60,310 bases of DNA from BOG-938 sp035524315 (GCA_035524315.1 DATKPD010000030.1:1-60310), one strand, 5' to 3'. Positions 9,591 through 18,245 are shown, counted from the stretch's first letter. Translations and numbers: made by a program. Notes: generated by a model not told the origin, from the sequence alone.

Positions 9591-11282
9591 ATGTTCAAAG
9601 GTCTTTCCCTCCAGGCGCACGCCGCCAAATCCTGGCCGTTCGAGCAGGCCCGCGCCCTGCTGGCCCGCGTGCTCAGGCTGCGTCTGGCCGACGACGCCGA
9701 GCGCGATCTCGCCTTCACCCTGATCAACGCCGGCAAGACTGACGAGGCGAGGGCCGCTTTCCCCGCGCTTCTCACGCCGGTGCTGTTGGAAACCGGCTAT
9801 GGGCCTTCGGGCCTGCCGCACATCGGCACCTTCGGCGAGGTGGCCCGCACCACCATGGTCCGCGCGGCCTTCCGCGCCCTGACCGATGACGCCATCCCCA
9901 CGCGCCTGATCAGCTTCTCGGACGACATGGACGGCCTGCGCAAGGTTCCGGACAACGTGCCCAACAAGGACGTGCTGGCCGAGGACCTCAACAAGCCCCT
10001 GACGGTGGTGCGCGATCCGTTCGGCGAATACGCCAGCTTCGGCGCCCACAACAACGCGCGCCTGCGCGCCTTCCTCGATGGCTTCGGCTTCGACTACGAG
10101 TTCCTGTCCTCGACCGAGTGCTACAAGTCCGGCCGCTTTGACGCGACCCTGCTTAAGGCTCTGGAGCGGTTCGACGCCATTCAGGGCGTGATGCTGCCGA
10201 CGCTGGGCGAGGAGCGCCGCGCCTCCTACTCTCCGTTCCTGCCGATCAGCCCCAAGACCGGCAAGGTGCTGCAGGTTCCCACGCTGGAGCGCCACGTCGA
10301 GCGCGGCACGATCGTGTTCGAGGACGAGGACGGCGCGCGGACCGAGGTTCCGGTCACGGGCGGCCATGTGAAGATGCAGTGGAAGCCCGACTGGGCCATG
10401 CGCTGGGCCGCGCTCGGCATCGACTACGAGATGGCGGGCAAGGACCTGATCGACTCGGTCAAAGCGTCGAACAAGATCTGCCGCATCCTGGGCGGCGAGC
10501 CGCCGGAAGGGTTCAACTACGAACTGTTCCTGGACGAAAACAACCAGAAGATCTCCAAGTCCAAGGGCAACGGCCTGTCGATGGAAGACTGGCTGCGTTA
10601 CGGCGCGCCCGAAAGCTTAGCCTATTACATGTTCCAATCGCCCAAGTCGGCCAAGCGGCTGTTCTTCGACGTGATCCCCAAGGCGGCGGACGAATATCTG
10701 CAGCAGCTCGACAGCTACAACCGCGCCCCGGCCGAAGGCGCGACGCCGCCCAACCGTCTCGATAACCCGGTGTGGCACGTCCACGCCGCCGCGCCGCCGG
10801 CCCAGGGCTCGCCGGTGTCGTTCTCGCTGATGCTGAACCTGGTGTCGGCGGCCAACGCCTCCAACCAGGACATCCTGTGGGGCTTCCTGTCGCGCTATAT
10901 CCCGGGCGCCACGCCGGCCAGCCAGCCTATGCTGGCGGGCATGGCCGAGGGCGCGATCAACTACTACGAGGACTTTGTTCGGCCCAATAAGCGCTTCCGG
11001 GCGCCCGACGCGCGCGAACGGGCGGCGATGGAGGATCTGCTGGCGCGGCTCAAGGCCCTGCCGGCCGACTGCCAGGACGCCGAACTGATTCAGAACGAGG
11101 TATACGCCGCAGGCAAGGACGCAGGCTTCGAGCCGCTGCGCGCCTGGTTCACGGCCCTGTATGAAGTGTTGCTGGGCCAGAGCCAGGGTCCGCGCTTCGG
11201 CTCATTCGCGGCCATCTACGGCGTGGCCGAGACCATCGCCCTGATCGAGCGGGCATTGGCGGGCGAGGATTTGGCGGCTTAA
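9591..11282 (+). CDS. lysK: Lysyl-tRNA synthetase, class I (archaeal-type)
   Basis: Charges tRNA-Lys with lysine. This is the class I, archaeal-type enzyme with a Rossmann fold, unrelated to class II LysS. HIGH appears as GPSGLPHIGTFGE and KMSKS as KISKSKGN. About 563 residues from the ATG at 9591, after the short spacer from rlmN; an in-frame TTG at 9555 would add a Pro-rich unlikely tail. Class I LysRS is normal for alphaproteobacteria, so this is presumably the organism's only LysRS. A hairpin plus T5 after the stop (11300-11324) probably terminates the transcript. Confidence 0.95.
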   Translation: MFKGLSLQAHAAKSWPFEQARALLARVLRLRLADDAERDLAFTLINAGKTDEARAAFPALLTPVLLETGYGPSGLPHIGTFGEVARTTMVRAAFRALTDDAIPTRLISFSDDMDGLRKVPDNVPNKDVLAEDLNKPLTVVRDPFGEYASFGAHNNARLRAFLDGFGFDYEFLSSTECYKSGRFDATLLKALERFDAIQGVMLPTLGEERRASYSPFLPISPKTGKVLQVPTLERHVERGTIVFEDEDGARTEVPVTGGHVKMQWKPDWAMRWAALGIDYEMAGKDLIDSVKASNKICRILGGEPPEGFNYELFLDENNQKISKSKGNGLSMEDWLRYGAPESLAYYMFQSPKSAKRLFFDVIPKAADEYLQQLDSYNRAPAEGATPPNRLDNPVWHVHAAAPPAQGSPVSFSLMLNLVSAANASNQDILWGFLSRYIPGATPASQPMLAGMAEGAINYYEDFVRPNKRFRAPDARERAAMEDLLARLKALPADCQDAELIQNEVYAAGKDAGFEPLRAWFTALYEVLLGQSQGPRFGSFAAIYGVAETIALIERALAGEDLAA

Positions 11283-11290
11283 CGCTGGGC

Positions 11291-11713
11291 TCAACCCGTC
11301 TCCCTCGAGGGAAGGGAGGTTTTTAGTCGATCGACCAGTACAGCCTCGTCCTTCAGCTCGCATTCCCACAGCGTCAGCACCTTCCAGCCCGCGGCTTCAA
11401 GCGCCGCGCGATCACGTTCGTCGCGGCCGCGGTTGCGCCCGACCTTGGCCAGCCAGTAGTCGCGATTGGCCTGGGGCACGCGCGCGCCGCGGGCGCAGTC
11501 GTGGCCGTGCCAGAAGCATCCGTGGACGAAGATCGCCAGCTTGCGCCCGGGCATGACGATGTCGGGCTTTCCCGGCAGGTCGGCGCGGTGCAGCCGGTAG
11601 CGCAAGCCCAGGCGCGTGAGCAGCCGGCGCACCCTCAGCTCGGGCGCGGTGTCCTTGCCCTTGACCCGGCGCATGACCGAGGAGCGCTTTTCCGGGGAGA
11701 AGACGTCGGTCAT
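11291..11713 (-). CDS. vsr: Very short patch repair endonuclease Vsr
   Basis: Nicks 5' of the T in T:G mismatches produced when 5-methylcytosine deaminates, starting very-short-patch repair. At 140 residues it is normal length. Family marks are MRRVKGKDTAPE, the catalytic Asp in GKPDIVM, and the Zn/active-site block FVHGCFWHGHDCARG with a later Cys in LTLWECEL. It lies downstream of a C5-cytosine methyltransferase, its usual partner, but cysK separates them (dcm-cysK-vsr, all minus strand). It is separated from cysK by only 13 bp. It converges on lysK with 8 bp between stops. Confidence 0.95.
   Translation of the reverse strand: MTDVFSPEKRSSVMRRVKGKDTAPELRVRRLLTRLGLRYRLHRADLPGKPDIVMPGRKLAIFVHGCFWHGHDCARGARVPQANRDYWLAKVGRNRGRDERDRAALEAAGWKVLTLWECELKDEAVLVDRLKTSLPSRETG
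11300..11324 (+). terminator. Probable intrinsic terminator of lysK
   Basis: CTCCCT (11300-11305) pairs with AGGGAG (11313-11318), followed by G and TTTTT (11320-11324). It lies 18 bp after the lysK stop, inside the 3' coding end of the convergent vsr gene. Confidence 0.5.
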
Positions 11714-11726
11714 CTCCCGCGGCTCA

Positions 11727-12710
11727 TTACAGACCCTCGAACAGCACCGTCGACAGGTAGCGCTCGGCGAAGCTGGGCACGATGGTCACGATCTGCTTGC
11801 CGGCATATTCGTCGGTGGCGGCGATGCGAAAGGCGGCGCTGATCGCCGCGCCCGAGGAAATCCCCACGGGAATGCCTTCCTCGCGCGCCACGCGGCGAGC
11901 CATCTCGATGCTCTCGTCGTTGGACACGGTGACGATCTCGTCGATCACGCCCCGGTCGAGGATGCCGGGCACGAAGCCCGCGCCGATGCCCTGAATCTTG
12001 TGCGGGCCGGGCGCGCCCCCGGAAAGCACGGCCGAGGCCTCGGGCTCGACCGCCACCATCTGCAACGAGGGCTTGCGGGCCTTGAGCACTTGGCCCACGC
12101 CCGTGATGGTGCCGCCGGTGCCCACGCCCGAGACCACCACGTCGACTTGGCCTTGGGTGTCGTTCCAGATCTCCTCGGCGGTGGTCGCGCGATGGATCGC
12201 GGGGTTGGCGGGGTTCTCGAACTGCTGCGGCATGATGGCGCCGGGAATTTCGGACAGCAGTTCCTGCGCGCGCGCCACCGCGCCGCGCATGCCCTTTTCC
12301 GCCGGCGTCAGCTCAAGCCGCGCGCCCAGCAGAACCAGCATCTTGCGCCGCTCCAGCGACATGCTCTCGGGCATGACCAGGATCAGGGGATAGCCCTTGG
12401 CGGCGGCCACGAAGGCCAGGGCGATGCCGGTGTTGCCTGAGGTCGGTTCGACGAGGGTCGCCCCGGGGACCAGCAGGCCCTTGGCCTCCAGCGCGGCGAT
12501 CATGCCCACGCCTATGCGGTCCTTGACGCTGGCGATGGGATTGAAGAACTCCAGCTTGGCCAGAACCTCGCCCTTGGGCTTAAGGGCGCGCGTCAGGTTG
12601 GGCAGGCGCACGAGGGGCGTGTCGCCCATGGTGTCGATGATGGAGTCGAACACCTTGCCGCGCCCGGCGCGTTTAAAGGCCGAAGCGTCGAAGGGGGCGG
12701 GAGCGTCCAT
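11727..12710 (-). CDS. cysK: Cysteine synthase A (O-acetylserine sulfhydrylase)
   Basis: PLP enzyme that makes cysteine from O-acetylserine and sulfide. The 327-residue protein has the PLP-lysine segment NPIASVKDRIG, the substrate loop PTSGNTGIALAF, the phosphate-binding GVGTGGTITGVG and the C-terminal PSFAERYLST. The ATG at 12710, with GAGGAA 9-14 bases upstream, gives the MDAPAPFDASAF start; an in-frame upstream start at 12764 is less likely. It sits between a DNA methyltransferase and vsr on the same strand. A TTGACT -35-like box overlapping a short inverted repeat lies about 50 bp upstream. Confidence 0.94.
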   Translation of the reverse strand: MDAPAPFDASAFKRAGRGKVFDSIIDTMGDTPLVRLPNLTRALKPKGEVLAKLEFFNPIASVKDRIGVGMIAALEAKGLLVPGATLVEPTSGNTGIALAFVAAAKGYPLILVMPESMSLERRKMLVLLGARLELTPAEKGMRGAVARAQELLSEIPGAIMPQQFENPANPAIHRATTAEEIWNDTQGQVDVVVSGVGTGGTITGVGQVLKARKPSLQMVAVEPEASAVLSGGAPGPHKIQGIGAGFVPGILDRGVIDEIVTVSNDESIEMARRVAREEGIPVGISSGAAISAAFRIAATDEYAGKQIVTIVPSFAERYLSTVLFEGL

Positions 12711-12755
12711 GGCCGAATTCCTCGCAGGGTTCTTTGGGACCTGATCGACCCTGAC

Positions 12756-12772
12756 CCTAGTCAAGCGCTAGG
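12756..12772 (-). promoter_or_regulatory. Short inverted repeat overlapping a -35-like box upstream of cysK
   Basis: CCTAG-N7-CTAGG at 12756-12772 overlaps TTGACT (minus strand, 12764-12759), about 46-60 bp before the cysK ATG. It could be an operator, but no matching -10 box is clear, so it is tentative. Confidence 0.28.
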
Positions 12773-12810
12773 ATTTTGTCTTGGCGCTTTGTCTGGGGCG
12801 GCTTGGAGAT

Positions 12811-13941
12811 TTACTCGGCCGCAAGGGCGGGCGCGCCGGCCAGGGTAGGCTCGATCAGGCGTTCGGCCAGGAAGCGCACGACGGGCGCGGCCACGCCGTC
12901 GCCGATCACATGCAGCGCGCCGGTCGCCGTGCGCGGGAGGACGTAGTCGTCGGGCAGGCCCATCAGCCGCGCGCCTTCGCGCCCGCTGAGCAGCCGGCTC
13001 TTTGCCTGTCCTCTGTCGAGCACGAGCAGAATCTGGCGCGAGGAGCCGCCGCGCGGGGTGCGCAGGCAGCCCGCCAGCCCATCGAAGCGCACCTCGGCGC
13101 GTTGCACCCGCCGGCCATCCTCGATCCGGATGCGTCGGTAGACCGCGCCGACGCGCCGTTCGCCGCTGGCCAAGGCGGCCTGAACCTGGGCGAGATGCGC
13201 GGGATTCATCTGGGCGAGAAGCGCGCGGGTCTGGGCGGGGCTGCGCCACAGGGCGTCGGCGTCGGGCTCCAGCACATCGGCGAGGCGGCTGTTGCGCGCG
13301 GCCGGCGGCGCGGGGCCCCAATCGATCCAGGCGGCGCGCAGGTGGGGCGGCAGGCGCTCGCGCGCGGCGCGCACCGCGCGCGACTGGAACGGCCCCTCGC
13401 CGGTCAGACCGATGGGCGGCGCCTGGCGTACGGCCAGCACGAACACCCGCGGCCGCGACTGCGGCAGAAAAGCGCTGGCGTCGATTTCCAGCGCTCCGAA
13501 TCGATAGCCCTCATCCGCCAGGGCCGCGCACAAGGCGGTGAAATCCGCTCCGGCCTTAGAGCTGAGCAGGCCCGTGACATTCTCGATCACAATGGCGCGG
13601 GGCGCGCGGCCTTCGCGGCCCAGCGCCTGGATCAGGCGCCAGAAGCCCCAGAAGGCCGAGGAGCGTCCGCCCTCCAGCCCAGCCCGCGCGCCCGCCAGGC
13701 TGAAGTCCTGGCAAGGCGAGGAGGCCCAGGCGAGGTCGGCGCGGCCGGGTAGGTCTTGCGGGCCCAGCGCCCATACATCGCCCGGCCGCAAATGCGTCTC
13801 ACCCCAGTTGGCGACGTAGGTCGCGGTCTTGAGCGGGTCGAAGTCGTTGGCGAAGGCGCAGCGCCAGTGGGCGCCAAGGCCCGCTCGGGCCATGCCGCCG
13901 CCAGCGAAGAATTCATAGACGGTGAGAGGCCGGCGACTCAT
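12811..13941 (-). CDS. DNA (cytosine-5-)-methyltransferase
   Basis: A 376-residue C5-cytosine methyltransferase. Conserved motifs are in normal order: I FFAGGGMARAGLG (SAM binding, residues 11-23), IV SSPCQDFSLAG with catalytic Cys77, VI VIENVTG (E120), VIII QSRPRVFVLAV (161-171), a variable target-recognition region near 250-300, IX with RTPRGGSSRQ, and X with GDGVAAPVVRFLAERL. The recognition sequence cannot be inferred. No cognate restriction enzyme is visible, so it is an orphan or solitary methylase paired with Vsr two genes downstream. Confidence 0.93.
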   Translation of the reverse strand: MSRRPLTVYEFFAGGGMARAGLGAHWRCAFANDFDPLKTATYVANWGETHLRPGDVWALGPQDLPGRADLAWASSPCQDFSLAGARAGLEGGRSSAFWGFWRLIQALGREGRAPRAIVIENVTGLLSSKAGADFTALCAALADEGYRFGALEIDASAFLPQSRPRVFVLAVRQAPPIGLTGEGPFQSRAVRAARERLPPHLRAAWIDWGPAPPAARNSRLADVLEPDADALWRSPAQTRALLAQMNPAHLAQVQAALASGERRVGAVYRRIRIEDGRRVQRAEVRFDGLAGCLRTPRGGSSRQILLVLDRGQAKSRLLSGREGARLMGLPDDYVLPRTATGALHVIGDGVAAPVVRFLAERLIEPTLAGAPALAAE

Positions 13942-14009
13942 GCGCCGATGCTAAGCCGCCACAGCCGGGCGCGCCTAGGGTCTCAAGGCGCGCGGGCTAC
14001 GGGGCGTGC

Positions 14010-14264
14010 TCAGTGCACCGACACCGGCGCCAGTTCATGGGCGAAGGCGGCGGCCACGGCCGTGTCGCGGTCGATCATCACCGCCAAACGGGCGCCGTCC
14101 GCGCTGTGCAGGGCGTAGAGCGTCTGGTCGGGCGTGAGGGACAGGCCTTCGATCGCGTCCACTGGCGTGGAGCCCAGAACCTCGCGCGCCTTGATCGGGC
14201 GGACGTAGACCAGGTTGGGCGCGCCCAAGGCGGCGAACGCTTCAGTCGTCAGTTGCGGTGTCAT
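14010..14264 (-). CDS. DUF1150 family protein
   Basis: An 84-residue protein matching DUF1150: an N-terminal LTTEAFAALGAPNLVYVRPIK helix-strand unit and a C-terminal YALHSADGARLAVMIDRDTAVAAAF. The ATG at 14264 has a very strong AAGGAGGT 8-15 bases upstream, which decides the start. It follows the Hsp20 gene by 44 bp, an arrangement conserved across alphaproteobacteria, which suggests a heat-shock role, though the biochemical function is not known. Confidence 0.82.
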   Translation of the reverse strand: MTPQLTTEAFAALGAPNLVYVRPIKAREVLGSTPVDAIEGLSLTPDQTLYALHSADGARLAVMIDRDTAVAAAFAHELAPVSVH

Positions 14265-14308
14265 TGCGACCACCTCCTTACAAAATAACATCCCAAGTCG
14301 CGGCTGGT

Positions 14309-14737
14309 TCAGCCCGCGGGCTTGATGGGTATGCGCTTGACCAGCTTGGCCGGGGCCTTGCGCGCCAGGTCAACGTGCAGCAGTCCATGTTCGAGCCAAG
14401 CCTCGGACACTTCCATGCCGTCGGCCAGCACGAAGGTGCGAAGGAAGGCCCGCGCGGCGATGCCACGGTGCAAATAGGCCTTGTCCCCGCTTGATCCCTC
14501 CGCGCCCTCGTCGCGGCGACCGGCGATGACCAGTTGGTTGTCCTCCACCGTCACGCTCAAGTCGGCGTTGGAAAAGCCCGCGACAGCCAAGCTGATACGC
14601 AGGCCGTTCTCGCCCGTCTCTTCGACGTTGTAGGGCGGATAGCTGTCGCCCGCGGCGCGCGCGGCCCGTTCGATCAGCGCCCGGGTCTGCTCGAAACCGA
14701 GCAGGAATGGGCTGTCGAACAGCACGGTTCGATTCAT
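14309..14737 (-). CDS. Small heat shock protein, Hsp20/IbpA family
   Basis: A 142-residue ATP-independent holdase chaperone that binds unfolding proteins in the cytoplasm. The alpha-crystallin domain spans about residues 36-125, with the typical strands YNVEETGENGLRISLAVAGF, DLSVTVEDNQLVIAGRR and AFLRTFVLADGMEVSEAWLEHGLLHVDL. The ATG at 14737 (MNRTVLFDSPFLLGFEQ) is the family start; an upstream TTG at 14755 is not needed. The preceding GAGGA is buried in a hairpin (14741-14763), and an RpoH-like promoter lies at 14801-14833, so both transcriptional and RNA-structural heat control are plausible. Confidence 0.92.
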   Translation of the reverse strand: MNRTVLFDSPFLLGFEQTRALIERAARAAGDSYPPYNVEETGENGLRISLAVAGFSNADLSVTVEDNQLVIAGRRDEGAEGSSGDKAYLHRGIAARAFLRTFVLADGMEVSEAWLEHGLLHVDLARKAPAKLVKRIPIKPAG

Positions 14738-14740
14738 CAA

Positions 14741-14763
14741 GAAGTCCTCGCTCAAGCGACTTC
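14741..14763 (-). promoter_or_regulatory. Hairpin over the hsp20 ribosome binding site, possible RNA thermometer
   Basis: In the minus-strand RNA GAAGUC and GACUUC pair across an inner UCGCU/AGCGA alternative stem, leaving the GAGGA ribosome binding site (14749-14745) inside the structure 7 nt before the hsp20 AUG. Rhizobial small-heat-shock genes carry ROSE thermometers with this logic; the match here is structural, not a sequence-family hit. Confidence 0.4.
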
Positions 14764-14800
14764 GCCACGCGTCCAGCCCTTTGGAGGCGCCGGACGCATT

Positions 14801-14833
14801 CTACAGATGGGAAAAAGGACGCCAGGTTGCAAG
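14801..14833 (-). promoter_or_regulatory. RpoH (sigma-32)-like promoter of hsp20
   Basis: On the minus strand CTTGCAA (14833-14827) is followed after 15 bases by CCCATCTGTAG (14811-14801), close to alphaproteobacterial heat-shock promoters (CTTG ... CCCATnT). It would give a leader of about 55 nt before the hsp20 ATG. Confidence 0.5.
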
Positions 14834-15136
14834 CGGGCCGTGCTCGGCGTCGCCAGGCGCCATCTGGGGTCAGGCGACCGCGTCGCCATCCGGTGGGTTG
14901 TAGCGAATTGCGAAAAAGGAATGGCCTGCCGGCCCCCTTATTGCGGCAAAATTGTGGACAATCTTGCAGGTCCTTTACACTGTGCCTGTGGGGATGGGGA
15001 GGAATCAATGCGTGCGGCGTCACCGCCCCGCACCCCGAGTAATATCGCGCATATAAGATAAGTATTTCCGCCGCGTATCGGCGCCGCAGTGCTTGTATTC
15101 ACATAATAAAAACGCGAATTCCTGGGAGATAATTCT

Positions 15137-18064
15137 ATGAAAATCAGGCTCTGCTCGTCGCTGCTTGTCGGCGCGAGCGCCCTTGCCTTTCCGCTAATCG
15201 CCGCCGCTCAGACCACGCCCGCGCAGAGTTCTGCGAATGAAGTCGTGGTGACTGGCTCGCGCGTCATCACCAACGGCAACAACAGTCCCACGCCCCTGAC
15301 GGTGGTCAACGTCACCCAGATGCAGGACGTGCACCCGGCGACCATCGCCGATCAGTTGAACGATCTGCCGCAATTCTACGGGTCGCAGAACCAGACCAGC
15401 CGGGCGCAGGCCGGCAGCGCCGACGGGGGCAACCCCAATGCTCAGGGCAATGTGCTCAACCTGCGCAATTTCGGCGTCACGCGCGACCTGATCCTGTTCG
15501 ACGGACATCGCGTCGCGCCCAACTCGCCCAACGGCACGGTCGACGTGGACATGATCCCGCAGCTGCTGATCCAGCGCGTGGACGTGGTCACGGGCGGCGC
15601 CTCGGCGGTGTACGGTTCGGACGCTGTGACCGGCGTGGTCAACTTCATCACCGACACCAAGTTCAAGGGCTTCAAGTTCAACGCCCAGGCCGGCATTTCC
15701 CAGCATAGCGACGGGGCCACGCAGGACGTCGCCGCCGCCTGGGGCGGCAATATCGGCGACCGCGGCCATATGCTGCTGAGCTACGAGTTCCGCAACAACG
15801 CCGGCATCCCCAACTATTCGTCCCGTGCGTGGGGCCGGGACCGATACCTCCTGACCCAGCTGACCAATTCCAACGGCGTGGCGACCTATCAGTTCGTCAA
15901 GGGCGCAACTCGCCAGGACGCCTCCTTCGGCGGCACCATCACCTCGCTCGGCGCGGGCGTGAACCCCTACAACAACTTCTACTTTTCGGGCCCCGGCGTG
16001 CTGTCTCCGGTCAACGTCGGAACGCCGGTGACCCAGCGGATCAGCTCATACGGGTCCGGTTCCTTCTTCGATCCCTCGATCGAAGGGGCGCTGGCTGAGC
16101 ACCAGGTGTTCGGCCGCTTCGACTACGACCTGACCGACGCCGTGCATTTCTACGTGAAGGGCGACTACACCAACACCCACAACGATGGCTTCGCCATCAC
16201 CAACCCCACCTACAATCCGGCCAACGGCAGCAACATCGTGCCGGTGTACGCCAACAATCCTACCCTCCCGACATCGATCAGCCAGGCGATGCTGGCCGCC
16301 GGCGTGACCCAGTTCGGGATCAACGAGGCCTTCGGTGGACCGACGATGGAGCAGTACCGCGAGCGCAGCGAGGCGTTCGGCGGCAACTGGTCGATCGACA
16401 CCGGCTTCAACGGCGCGTTCAACGCCTTCGGCGACAGCCTGAAATGGGAAGCGGGCTACATCCACAGCAGCAATTCGCTGCGCACCGTGGCCGACAACGC
16501 CATGAACGGCACCAACCTCATGGCCTCGCTCGACGCGGTGACCCCCGCCGGCGGCGGCGCGCCGGTGTGCTACGTGACGACCCAGTCGCAGTATGCGGGC
16601 CTCTACCCCGGGTGCGTGCCCTTCACCACCTGGGGCGCGGGCCTGACCTCGGCCGAGGCCAATTGGATCTTCAGCAAGATTCAGTCGACGGTGAATACGA
16701 GCATGGACGACGGCGAAGCCTCGATTACCGGCGCGCCCTTAAGCACCTGGGCGGGTCCGGTCAACATGGCCCTGTCCGGCGAAATCCGCCGGCAAAGCTA
16801 TCAGGTGAACAGCTCGACGGTTCCGGCGACCCTGGCCAACCCGCTCAATTGCGCGGGCCTGCGGCTGATCTCGTGCAACGCCTACAGCCTGCAGTACTTC
16901 CAGGCTTCGTCGCAGTCGGTGCCGACCCGTTCAATCAGCGTCGAGGAAGCCGCGTACGAAACGGACATCCCGCTGCTGAAGGACATGATGTTCGCGCGCA
17001 GTCTGTCGCTTAACGGCGCGGTCCGCGTGACCAACTATTCCACCAGCGGCACGGTGTGGACGTGGAAGGTTGGGAGCGACTGGGCGGTCAATGACTGGCT
17101 GACGCTGCGCGGGACTCGCTCGCGCGACATCCGCGCGCCCACCATGCAGGAACTGTATGGCCCGAAAACGGTGGGCACCTATACCGGGCTGGACACCCTG
17201 CTCAACGTCAACCTCGACGGCGCAGCCGGCCGTCCGCAGCCTGCCGGCACGATCAGCGGCGGCAACCCCAACCTAAAGCCGGAAGTGGCCGACACGACCA
17301 CCCTGGGCGTTGTGTTCCGCCCGAAGTCATTGCCGGGGTTCAGCGCGTCGATCGACTACTATGACATCTCGGTGAACAACGCGATCGTGAACTACAACGG
17401 CAGCGGCACCGCGGTGCAGAACGATTGTATCAACAGCAAGGGCACCTCGATCACCTGCTCGTTGATCGTCCGCCCGATCAACTGCTGCACCAACTCGCCG
17501 AACAATGCGATCACGCTCGTCTACTCCGAGTCGATCAACATCAACCGGCAGTTCACGCGCGGCGTCGACATGGAGCTGAACTATACCAACCGTCTGTTCG
17601 AGCGGCGCTACAACCTGCGCATGCTGCTGAGCTACCAGCCGCAATCGGTCGATGTGAATCCGACCAACGGCCTGCAGACGAACAACGCCGGCGCCACCTT
17701 CCCCAAGTGGCGCGGGACTGCCTTCGCCGACATGGCCCTGACCGACAAGTTCAAGGTCAGCGTTCAGGAGCGCTGGCGCGGCAACATGAACTGGTTCGCT
17801 TCGCAGAAGGGCACCGGGGCGACGAACAACATCGTCTTCGGCGCACCCGGCCATATCGAGCAGACCTTCTACACCAACCTGAACCTGTCCTACACGCCGT
17901 GGGGCGCGGGGAAGGCGGAGTTCTACGTGAACATCCAGAACCTGTTCGACCAGCAACCGGCGCTCTACGCCAGCTCCCAGCCGTTCCCCGGGCTGGTGTC
18001 GGTGGCCCCGGGCGACGATTCGATCGGCCGGTACTTCACCGGCGGCGTGCGCTTGAAGTTCTGA
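15137..18064 (+). CDS. TonB-dependent receptor
   Basis: A 975-residue outer-membrane receptor for active uptake of a large or scarce nutrient. It has a signal peptide (MKIRLCSSLLVGASALAFPLIAAAQ), a TonB-box-like NEVVVTGSRV at about residues 34-43, a plug domain (about 50-180, including RNFGVTRDLILFDGHRVAPN and DVVTGGASAVYGSDAVTGVVNF), and a long beta-barrel ending in GRYFTGGVRLKF with C-terminal Phe. Long extracellular loops with Cys pairs (CYVTTQ...CVPF) are evident. GGGAGA precedes the ATG. The substrate cannot be told; no dedicated enzyme or transporter lies beside it. It stands alone with a strong bidirectional terminator downstream. Confidence 0.93.
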   Translation: MKIRLCSSLLVGASALAFPLIAAAQTTPAQSSANEVVVTGSRVITNGNNSPTPLTVVNVTQMQDVHPATIADQLNDLPQFYGSQNQTSRAQAGSADGGNPNAQGNVLNLRNFGVTRDLILFDGHRVAPNSPNGTVDVDMIPQLLIQRVDVVTGGASAVYGSDAVTGVVNFITDTKFKGFKFNAQAGISQHSDGATQDVAAAWGGNIGDRGHMLLSYEFRNNAGIPNYSSRAWGRDRYLLTQLTNSNGVATYQFVKGATRQDASFGGTITSLGAGVNPYNNFYFSGPGVLSPVNVGTPVTQRISSYGSGSFFDPSIEGALAEHQVFGRFDYDLTDAVHFYVKGDYTNTHNDGFAITNPTYNPANGSNIVPVYANNPTLPTSISQAMLAAGVTQFGINEAFGGPTMEQYRERSEAFGGNWSIDTGFNGAFNAFGDSLKWEAGYIHSSNSLRTVADNAMNGTNLMASLDAVTPAGGGAPVCYVTTQSQYAGLYPGCVPFTTWGAGLTSAEANWIFSKIQSTVNTSMDDGEASITGAPLSTWAGPVNMALSGEIRRQSYQVNSSTVPATLANPLNCAGLRLISCNAYSLQYFQASSQSVPTRSISVEEAAYETDIPLLKDMMFARSLSLNGAVRVTNYSTSGTVWTWKVGSDWAVNDWLTLRGTRSRDIRAPTMQELYGPKTVGTYTGLDTLLNVNLDGAAGRPQPAGTISGGNPNLKPEVADTTTLGVVFRPKSLPGFSASIDYYDISVNNAIVNYNGSGTAVQNDCINSKGTSITCSLIVRPINCCTNSPNNAITLVYSESININRQFTRGVDMELNYTNRLFERRYNLRMLLSYQPQSVDVNPTNGLQTNNAGATFPKWRGTAFADMALTDKFKVSVQERWRGNMNWFASQKGTGATNNIVFGAPGHIEQTFYTNLNLSYTPWGAGKAEFYVNIQNLFDQQPALYASSQPFPGLVSVAPGDDSIGRYFTGGVRLKF

Positions 18065-18136
18065 TCCGGACCCTGGGGCCGCGCCGACCCGGTTCGGCCC
18101 CAGGCGCCTTCGCCCGAAAATCAGTCGCGTCCATGG

Positions 18137-18169
18137 AAAAGGCCCGCCGGTGTTACCGGCGGGCCTTTA
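18137..18169. terminator. Bidirectional terminator between TonB receptor and tRNA-Ala
   Basis: GGCCCGCCGG (18141-18150) and CCGGCGGGCC (18156-18165) form a perfect 10-bp GC stem with a 5-nt loop, flanked by A4 on the left and T3 on the right. Read on the minus strand it ends in TTTT directly after tRNA-Ala; on the plus strand it can end the receptor transcript. Confidence 0.85.
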
Positions 18170-18245
18170 TGGTGGAGCTAAGCGGAGTCGAACCGCTGAC
18201 CTCTTGAATGCCATTCAAGCGCTCTACCAACTGAGCTATAGCCCC
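18170..18245 (-). tRNA. tRNA-Ala (anticodon GGC)
   Basis: Reading the minus strand from 18245, a GGGGCTA acceptor pairs with TAGCTCC (one G-T pair), followed by discriminator A and an encoded CCA at 18172-18170. The D-arm AGCTCAGTTGGTAGAGC, the anticodon stem CTTGA/TCAAG with loop ATGGCAT (anticodon GGC) and the T-loop GGTTCGACTCC are all canonical. It reads GCC/GCU codons. Confidence 0.97.

Larger units (their letters stand above)
14738..15136. other. Divergent regulatory region between hsp20 and the TonB receptor
   Basis: No gene is seen in these 399 bases. The left part carries the hsp20 leader hairpin and RpoH-like promoter. Further right are ATTGTGGACAAT (14951-14962, an imperfect palindrome) and TACACT (14976-14981), which with TTGTGG 18 nt upstream could be a weak promoter for the receptor gene. 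The last 80 bases before the receptor ATG are AT-rich and end in a GGGAGA ribosome binding site. Confidence 0.4.

Noticed and set aside
8358..10367. 669-codon minus-strand open frame opposite rlmN and lysK
   Set aside because: Antisense shadow; both plus-strand genes carry unambiguous catalytic motifs.
11291..13941. Full restriction-modification system
   Set aside because: Only a methyltransferase and Vsr are present; the genes around them are cysK, lysK and chaperone genes, with no restriction endonuclease.
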